Part shown: in pieces, positions 59,162 to 64,000 of the stretch
How the letters are laid out: every line of letters begins with the position of its first letter
Numbering within the stretch: the stretch's first letter is position 1
Assembly (NCBI RefSeq): GCF_900107205.1
Contig: NZ_FNPC01000004.1
Span: 124,001-188,000 of the forward strand
Origin: Halopenitus persicus
GTDB lineage: Archaea; Halobacteriota; Halobacteria; Halobacteriales; Haloferacaceae
Length of the DNA: 64,000 nt
Reading direction: 5' to 3'
Program-made: the position numbers and the translations under genes
The notes under the pieces: generated by a model
Databases searched by the model: none
The model's input: the letters and a program-made list of their open reading frames with translations, nothing else
Told to the model about the DNA's origin: nothing

Positions 59162-59551
59162 TTAGTACGTTTCGACATCGACGCCGAGGCGTTCGAAGTC
59201 CTCCACGTTTCGAGTGAGAACGGGCTCCTCTACGACGTCGGCGGTCGAACCAATGATCACGTCACCGTCACCGACGGGCGATCCGTTGTTCTGCAACTCT
59301 CCTGAGAGCCGTCCTGCTTTCCGCATAACGGCGGTATCTGCGGGATGAATCGGTTTCGATGCAAGGACCTGCTCCACCTTCTCCCGTTCAGTTTCGGTAG
59401 TGGATGCGCGGGCAATGCCATAATACAACTCAAAAAGCGTCATCGAAGAGAGGCGTTGCTGAACGAGGTCATTCTCCAATTTCTCCGCCTTCTTGATGGC
59501 GTCCTCGTCGCCATTCATCAGATCGATGAGAAAGGATGTATCAAGCAGCAC
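59162..59551 (-). CDS. vapC: VapC-type PIN-domain ribonuclease toxin
   Basis: 129 residues from GTG at 59549-59551. Acidic active-site set: 'LLDTSFLIDLMNGDEDA' (Asp), 'SMTLFELYYGIARAS' (Glu), 'PVGDGDVIIGSTADVV' (Asp) and 'PVLTRNVEDFERLG' (Asp). It cleaves RNA (tRNA or other) and is neutralised by the upstream protein. An ATG in the same frame at 59629 would add 26 residues that overlap the antitoxin gene and is less likely. The start lies one base after the antitoxin stop. Confidence 0.9.
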   Translation of the reverse strand: MLLDTSFLIDLMNGDEDAIKKAEKLENDLVQQRLSSMTLFELYYGIARASTTETEREKVEQVLASKPIHPADTAVMRKAGRLSGELQNNGSPVGDGDVIIGSTADVVEEPVLTRNVEDFERLGVDVETY

Positions 59552-59552
59552 G

Positions 59553-59789
59553 TCACGCTCCCCGCATCCGGTCCGCGACCTCCTCGAGTTCGTTCGCGCG
59601 GCGTTCACGACGGTCATCGATGGCATCACGGAGTGCGTCGGCTTCCTCGTCGCTTAGAATCCCTGCGATTTCCAGAAGCGATCGCTCACCGGCCAGCCGA
59701 AGCACGACTTCGGAGAACGTCTCGTCCTCTGCTTTATGAGCCGCAAGGCGATCGTAGGCCTCCTCCGAGAGGCGAATGCTTTTCGACAT
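59553..59789 (-). CDS. vapB: VapB-like antitoxin
   Basis: 78 residues from ATG 59787-59789 ('MSKSIRLSEEAYDRLAAHKA'); an ATG six bases further upstream (59795) is also possible. The N-terminal 'SKSIRLSEEAYDRLA' looks like a ribbon-helix-helix DNA-binding start; the C-terminal 'ALRDAIDDRRERRANELEEV' is a charged helix for toxin binding. It is the first gene of the pair and probably represses its own promoter. Haloarchaeal antitoxins of this type are short and diverse. Confidence 0.85.
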   Translation of the reverse strand: MSKSIRLSEEAYDRLAAHKAEDETFSEVVLRLAGERSLLEIAGILSDEEADALRDAIDDRRERRANELEEVADRMRGA

Positions 59790-59870
59790 ATGCATACAGT
59801 TGTATGCACTCTCCCAAATGCTTTTCTTTGGACGTTCTTTTTAAGTGACTCTCGCCAGTAGTTCAGGTCT

Positions 59871-60770
59871 TTATAAATACTCCCGGACGATCCGGGCGGC
59901 CTCGACGGCGTCGCCGGCGAGAACGTAGACGATCGGCTCGACGCCGACGGCGCCGGTCTGGTAGATCACGACCGGCGACTCGCCCGTCCAGCCGTCGAGG
60001 GCGTTCCGGACGGCCTCGGCGGAGGGGGCCTCGGCGTCGAACTCCACGGTCGGATGGTCCTCGCCGAGCGCCGCGAGGAGATCCGGGTCGTACCGGAGGT
60101 TGACCGCCCCGCGGACGGGAGCGCCGGCCGCCCGCGCCGCGAGCAGCACGGTGGCGACGTGTTCGCTCACGCCGAACTCGGGATCGCCGGGGACCATCGT
60201 GGATCCCTTGACGTCGACGAGCCGGCCCGGGATCGCGGCGACGTCGTCGATCGTCTCCGCGTCGGGAAGGGCCTCGGCGACGTTCGCGCCGACGTTCGGG
60301 ATGAGCGCCGCGAAGCCGGAGGCGTTCCGCAGCGTGCGGAGCCCGCGCCGGACCGACGCGAGCACGCGCTCGCGCTCCCGAAGCGCGTTGTCGGGGTCGT
60401 GGACCGCGAACTCGACGTCTGCGTCCGCCAGTGCCGGCATCGCCTCCTCGTGGAGCTCCGCGAGCAGGTCGCCCGCCTCCAGCCGACGGATCAGGATCTC
60501 GATCTCCACGAGCGCCGCGACGCGGCTCATGTCGCCGGTCGCGAGCCCCTCCCCCACCCTATCCACGAGATCCCGAACGCGCTCGTCGGCGACGATCCGG
60601 TCGTGGCGAGCGACCTCGCCGTGGGCGTACTTCGAGACCGCCGACTGGGAGATGCCAAGCGCCTCGGCGACCTCGTGTTGGGTCAGGCCGCGGTCGCGGA
60701 GGTCCGCTGCGAGCATCGACCGGACGGTCGGGAGGAACTCCTCGACCACTACCTCCTCGATGAATCGCAT
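59871..60770 (-). CDS. thiR: Thiamine-responsive transcriptional regulator ThiR (HTH plus ThiN domain)
   Basis: 299 residues from ATG 60770 ('MRFIEEVVVEEFLPTVRSML'). An N-terminal HTH of the XRE kind ('LTQHEVAEALGISQSAVSKY') is followed by a ThiN (thiamine-phosphate synthase-like) domain from about 110 ('GFAALIPNVGANVAEALPDA', 'IPGRLVDVKGSTMVPGDPEF', 'GAVNLRYDPDLLAAL'). In archaea such proteins sense thiamine phosphate and control thiamine genes. No thi gene is next to it. It is four bases after dcd, so the two are probably co-transcribed. Confidence 0.92.
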   Translation of the reverse strand: MRFIEEVVVEEFLPTVRSMLAADLRDRGLTQHEVAEALGISQSAVSKYAHGEVARHDRIVADERVRDLVDRVGEGLATGDMSRVAALVEIEILIRRLEAGDLLAELHEEAMPALADADVEFAVHDPDNALRERERVLASVRRGLRTLRNASGFAALIPNVGANVAEALPDAETIDDVAAIPGRLVDVKGSTMVPGDPEFGVSEHVATVLLAARAAGAPVRGAVNLRYDPDLLAALGEDHPTVEFDAEAPSAEAVRNALDGWTGESPVVIYQTGAVGVEPIVYVLAGDAVEAARIVREYL

Positions 60771-60774
60771 GGCG

Positions 60775-61401
60775 TTACGCCTCCCCGGCACCGCCGCTCT
60801 CGCCGGCGTCCGCATCATCGTCGTCGTCGAACTCCGGATCGCTGCCGATCCGGGAGGCCTGCGGCCCGTCCTGGTTCTGGTACTTCGAGCCGCGCTCCTC
60901 GCCGTAGGGGCGGTCGGCGGGCGTGGTCAGCTCGGTGAAGGTGAGCTGTGAGACGCGCATCCCGGGCGAGAGCGCGACCGGCGCGGTCCCGAGGTTCGAC
61001 AGCTCGAGGGTGATCTGGCCCTCGTATCCGGGGTCCGCCAACCCGGCGGTCGCGTGGACGACGATCGCCAGCCGCCCGAGCGAGGACCGCCCCTCGACGT
61101 GCGCGACGAGGTCGTCGGGGATCGCCACGCGCTCCTTGGTCGTTCCGAGGACGAAGTCGCCGGGATGGAGGACGAACTCCTCGCCCTCCTCGACGAAGGT
61201 CTCGGTGACGTATTCGCCCACCTCGTCGGCGCTGGCCGGGTGGATGCAGGGGATGTTCGCGCGCTGGAACTCGAGGAACCGCTCGCCGAGCCGGAGGTCG
61301 ACGCTTGCGGGCTGGACCTGCTGGTCGAGGTCGTCGATCGGCTCGATGGCGAGGTCGCCGTCCTCGAGGCGGCGGAGGATGTCGACGTCCGAGAGTATCA
61401 T
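60775..61401 (-). CDS. dcd: dCTP deaminase
   Basis: Makes dUTP from dCTP, leading to dTTP. 208 residues. '[20 protein letters not shown]', '[20 protein letters not shown]', the catalytic region '[20 protein letters not shown]', '[20 protein letters not shown]' with its Glu, and '[11 protein letters not shown]'. The C-terminal tail '[20 protein letters not shown]' is acidic, a halophilic add-on. ATG 61401. It precedes thiR by four bases on the same strand. Confidence 0.96.
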   Translation of the reverse strand: MILSDVDILRRLEDGDLAIEPIDDLDQQVQPASVDLRLGERFLEFQRANIPCIHPASADEVGEYVTETFVEEGEEFVLHPGDFVLGTTKERVAIPDDLVAHVEGRSSLGRLAIVVHATAGLADPGYEGQITLELSNLGTAPVALSPGMRVSQLTFTELTTPADRPYGEERGSKYQNQDGPQASRIGSDPEFDDDDDADAGESGGAGEA

Positions 61402-61452
61402 ACCGGTACCACGGATCGCCGTAACCTTAATGCTCGGAAATCGCGCGAGCGT

Positions 61453-62250
61453 TCAGGCCGCGACCAGCAACGCGACGACGGCGACGACGCCCGCCACGGT
61501 CCCGGCCGCGAGCGTGGAGACGTCGTGTCGCTCCGCGATCCCGCCCCGAAGGATCCACCACTGCCAGGCGATCGTGACGGCGGAGACCGCGAGCAGCGGC
61601 GTCTCGATCCCGGCGAAGGCGGCGAGCAGCTCGTCCCGAAAGGCCTCGGGGGAGGCGGCGTCGATCGTCGCGGTCTCGATCGCGTGGTAGATCGCCGCGA
61701 TCCCCACGACCAGCCGGAGCAGCTCGGGGACGAGCGCCCACGCCGCCACCGTCAGCGAGTCGCCGATCGTTCCCTCGCCGCCGGCGACGCGGGCGCCGAC
61801 GTGAACGGCGCCGGCGGCCAGCAGCCACCAGATCCCGACGCCGAGGAAGCCGTAGTGGAGGAATCCGGCTGTCGCCTCCCGAAGCATCGACCCGAGGTCG
61901 CGTTCGATCTGTGCCGGCTCCTGGCACGCGTCGTACATCGGCGAGTCGGCGTCCGCGCCCAGCTGCTCGCAGACCCAGTCGTCGGGGCGGTCGGGGTTGT
62001 CCATCGTGACCGTCGCGTCGATGGTCGCGTCGAAGACGGCGCCGAGCGCGAGGATGCCGGCGGTGAGCGCGAGCGCGACCAGGAGGACGACGACGAGCCC
62101 GACCGCGAGGGAGTCGCCGTACGGGGACGAACTGAAAAACCGGCGCGGCCTGAGAAGGGCAGTGCGAACCGTGTCGAGGCCGGATCGAACCGCTGTGAGG
62201 GCGGAGCGGGCGCTGGCGAGCAGCGCACGCACGTCGCGCTGGAGGGACAC
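61453..62250 (-). CDS. YIP1-family membrane protein
   Basis: 265 residues from GTG at 62248-62250 ('MSLQRDVRALLASARSALTA'). Five hydrophobic helices from about 48 on ('LAVGLVVVLLVALALTAGIL', 'GFLGVGIWWLLAAGAVHVGA', 'LLRLVVGIAAIYHAIETATI', 'TPLLAVSAVTIAWQWWI', 'LAAGTVAGVVAVVALLVAA'), with 'VAAWALVPELLRLVVGI' typical of Yip1. A basic amphipathic N-terminus and one cysteine pair ('VCEQLGADADSPMYDAC') precede the core. Function in haloarchaea is unknown. Confidence 0.85.
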   Translation of the reverse strand: MSLQRDVRALLASARSALTAVRSGLDTVRTALLRPRRFFSSSPYGDSLAVGLVVVLLVALALTAGILALGAVFDATIDATVTMDNPDRPDDWVCEQLGADADSPMYDACQEPAQIERDLGSMLREATAGFLHYGFLGVGIWWLLAAGAVHVGARVAGGEGTIGDSLTVAAWALVPELLRLVVGIAAIYHAIETATIDAASPEAFRDELLAAFAGIETPLLAVSAVTIAWQWWILRGGIAERHDVSTLAAGTVAGVVAVVALLVAA

Positions 62251-62271
62251 GGATCGCGTTTCTCGAAACGC

Positions 62272-62281
62272 GCTTATAAAT
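62272..62281 (+). promoter_or_regulatory. TATA box of pth2
   Basis: 'cttataaatc' centred near 62277 lies 27 bases before ATG 62304. A GGAAGGAG-like stretch (62294-62301) also sits directly before the start, so both leaderless and SD-dependent starts are possible. Confidence 0.5.
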
Positions 62282-62303
62282 CCGTGGCCGCGAAGGAAGG
62301 AGT

Positions 62304-62642
62304 ATGAAACAGGCGATCGTCGCGCGGGCGGATCTCAACATGGGCGAGGGGAAACTGGCCGCACAGGTCGCACACGCCTCGCTGTCGGCCTACGAGGACG
62401 CGGGCCGCAAGGCGCGCAAGCGGTGGAAGGGCAGCGGACAGAAGAAGGTCGTCCTCCGGGGCGACTCCGAGAGCCAGCTCTTCGAGCTCGCCGATAAGGC
62501 CGAGCGGAAGGGGCTCCCGTACGCCATCGTCCGCGACGCCGGTCACACCGAGCTCGAGCCCGGAACCGTCAGCGCGCTCGCGGTCGGCCCGGGCTCGGAG
62601 GAGCTGGTCGACCGGGTCACCGGCGACCTCCCCTTGTACTGA
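62304..62642 (+). CDS. pth2: Peptidyl-tRNA hydrolase II
   Basis: Releases tRNA from prematurely terminated peptidyl-tRNA. 112 residues with Pth2 motifs: '[20 protein letters not shown]', '[13 protein letters not shown]', '[17 protein letters not shown]', '[20 protein letters not shown]' and '[20 protein letters not shown]'. It ends three bases before truD starts, giving a pth2-truD unit, a combination recurring in archaea. Confidence 0.96.
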   Translation: MKQAIVARADLNMGEGKLAAQVAHASLSAYEDAGRKARKRWKGSGQKKVVLRGDSESQLFELADKAERKGLPYAIVRDAGHTELEPGTVSALAVGPGSEELVDRVTGDLPLY

Positions 62643-62645
62643 CCG

Positions 62646-64000
62646 ATGCGCGAGGCACATCCCCTCGAGCGGGCGGTCGGGATCGACCGCTACGTCTCGG
62701 AGACGGACGGGATCGGCGGCCGGCTCCGCGTCTCGCCCGAGGACTTCCGCGTTCGCGAGCTGGAGGCCTTCGACGCCGAACCGATCGGCGACGGGAGCGA
62801 CGCCGGATCGAACGACGATTGCACGGCTCCCGATCGGGGCGCGTACCCCGAGCTCGTGATCCGCGTCCGGCTGTTCGACTGGGACACGAACGACTTCGCC
62901 CGCCGGCTCTCGGACGCGCTCGGGATCAGCCGCGAGCGCGTCTCCTGGGCCGGCACGAAGGACAAACGCGCCGTGACGACCCAGCTGATGACCGTCCGCG
63001 ACGCGGACCCCGAGGCGGTCCGCGAGGTCGCAAGCGGGATCGACGGCGCGTCGATCGAGGTCGTCGGCGTCGCCGGCCGGCCGATCTCCTTCGGCGATCT
63101 GGCCGGCAACGCCTTCGAGATCCGGGTTCGGGAGCCGGACGCCGGCGGTGCCGAGCAAGCCGGTGCGGCTCCACCGGAGGAGCGGGCCGCGGCGATCGCC
63201 GACGAGCTGCGCGCGTTTGCGACCGGCGCGTCGGACCCGACGGCGGTCGATCCGGACGACCCCGCCGCGGTTCCGAACTACTTCGGCCAGCAGCGCTTCG
63301 GAAGCGTCCGACCGGTCACCCACCGGGTCGGCCTGGCGATCGTCCGCGGCGAGTGGCGCGAGGCCGTTCGGGTCTACGTCGGGAACCCCTCCGACGCCGA
63401 ACCGGCGGACACCCGCGAGGCGCGGGCGGTCGTCGACGAGCAGTTCGCGAGCGACTCGCCCGACTGGGAGGCCTGTCTCGACCGAATGCCCGGTCGGCTT
63501 CGGTTCGAGCGCGCGATGTTACACCGGCTGACGGAGCCGACGCCCGAGGAATACGAGACCCCCGCCGAAACCGACGGCGCGGCTGCTTCCGGCGGCCGCT
63601 GGCGACACGCGCTCGAGGCGGTTCCCTCGAACCTCCAGCGGCTGTTCGTGAACGCCGCCCAGTCGGCGCTGTTCAACCGGATCCTGAGCGAGCGGCTCGA
63701 GCGCGGACTCCCGTTCCACGAGCCGGTCGCCGGCGACGTCGTCTGTTTCGCGGACGACGAGGCGCCGGAGGAGCTGTACGCCCCCGACGTCGACCGGCTC
63801 CAGCGCGTCACCGAGGACCGCGTGCCGGTGTTGCGGCGCCACTGTGCCAGACGCCGGGCGTTCGTCACCGCGCCCCTGATCGGGACCGGGACCGAACTCG
63901 CCGACGGCGAGCCCGGAGAGATCGAGCGTGAGGTCCTCGCGGACGCCGGAATCGAGCCGGCGGACTTCTCGCTGCCCGGAGAGTTCGACTCGACCGGGAC
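62646..64000 (+). CDS. truD: tRNA pseudouridine(13) synthase TruD, 3' end missing
   Basis: Converts U13 of tRNA to pseudouridine. ATG 62646; 451 codons run to the window edge without a stop. The catalytic Asp is D106 in '[20 protein letters not shown]'. Further motifs are '[16 protein letters not shown]', '[20 protein letters not shown]' and '[20 protein letters not shown]'. The family core is normally close to this length, so little is missing. A short insertion '[18 protein letters not shown]' near 52-69 is unusual. Confidence 0.93.
   Translation, partial: MREAHPLERAVGIDRYVSETDGIGGRLRVSPEDFRVRELEAFDAEPIGDGSDAGSNDDCTAPDRGAYPELVIRVRLFDWDTNDFARRLSDALGISRERVSWAGTKDKRAVTTQLMTVRDADPEAVREVASGIDGASIEVVGVAGRPISFGDLAGNAFEIRVREPDAGGAEQAGAAPPEERAAAIADELRAFATGASDPTAVDPDDPAAVPNYFGQQRFGSVRPVTHRVGLAIVRGEWREAVRVYVGNPSDAEPADTREARAVVDEQFASDSPDWEACLDRMPGRLRFERAMLHRLTEPTPEEYETPAETDGAAASGGRWRHALEAVPSNLQRLFVNAAQSALFNRILSERLERGLPFHEPVAGDVVCFADDEAPEELYAPDVDRLQRVTEDRVPVLRRHCARRRAFVTAPLIGTGTELADGEPGEIEREVLADAGIEPADFSLPGEFDSTG

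Overview
The window is chromosomal DNA of an extremely halophilic archaeon (class Halobacteria; gene order and protein style look like Halorubrum or a close relative, which is an inference). The DNA is very GC-rich, the proteins are strongly acidic, most promoters are a lone TATA-like A/T island about 26 bases before a leaderless start codon, and many families are restricted to haloarchaea (HVO_0758-type zinc finger, DUF373 membrane protein, KorAB, Brp, intron-bearing tRNA-Gln). I count about 60 genes, one tRNA and roughly a dozen short tandem repeats.

Layout. 1-4.5 kb: end of a small haloarchaeal gene, RNase HI, a TFB paralogue without zinc-ribbon cysteines, the PCNA-binding repair protein NreA, a DUF302 protein. 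4.7-13.1 kb: membrane protein, Mut7-C RNase coupled to DNA polymerase X, aldo/keto reductase, zinc finger, glycosyltransferase pair, Nudix hydrolase, endonuclease III. 13-20 kb: DUF371, a large coiled-coil protein, SppA-like protease, DUF373 membrane protein, PhzF-like protein, phosphodiesterase, tiny membrane protein. 20-31 kb: the PAN proteasomal ATPase, a winged-helix regulator with nested palindromes at its promoter, Mre11-Rad50 with four small uncharacterised genes, and family B DNA polymerase. 31-36 kb: SufC-SufB-SufD, a ferritin-like protein and a short DtxR-type regulator with a cysteine cluster.

35.9-38.0 kb is the most unusual part. An intron-containing tRNA-Gln(UUG) is followed by a two-gene cassette of lower GC, and 15 bases of the tRNA 3' end recur about 1.95 kb downstream. 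This is the layout of an element integrated in a tRNA gene, but no integrase is present. Gene 1 has a triple 35-residue W/WW repeat followed by a PD-(D/E)XK-like nuclease core; gene 2 is unknown and translationally coupled. I regard it as a candidate defence or selfish cassette.

38-64 kb is mostly metabolic core: acetyl-CoA synthetase, a flavin reductase, 2-oxoacid:ferredoxin oxidoreductase, a geranylgeranyl-reductase-like enzyme, retinal synthesis (lycopene cyclase plus Brp, no opsin here), GatB, a MATE exporter, an aminotransferase, a cation exchanger, shikimate dehydrogenase, an MFS transporter, a VapBC pair, the thiamine regulator ThiR with dCTP deaminase, peptidyl-tRNA hydrolase and the start of TruD.

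Two cross-cutting observations stand out. First, short tandem repeats (13-30 bp units, 2-7 copies) sit repeatedly at gene ends, several times carrying the stop codon. Second, the polB gene has an unadapted, AT-richer codon tract spanning the two catalytic motifs that are known intein insertion sites, although no intein is present.
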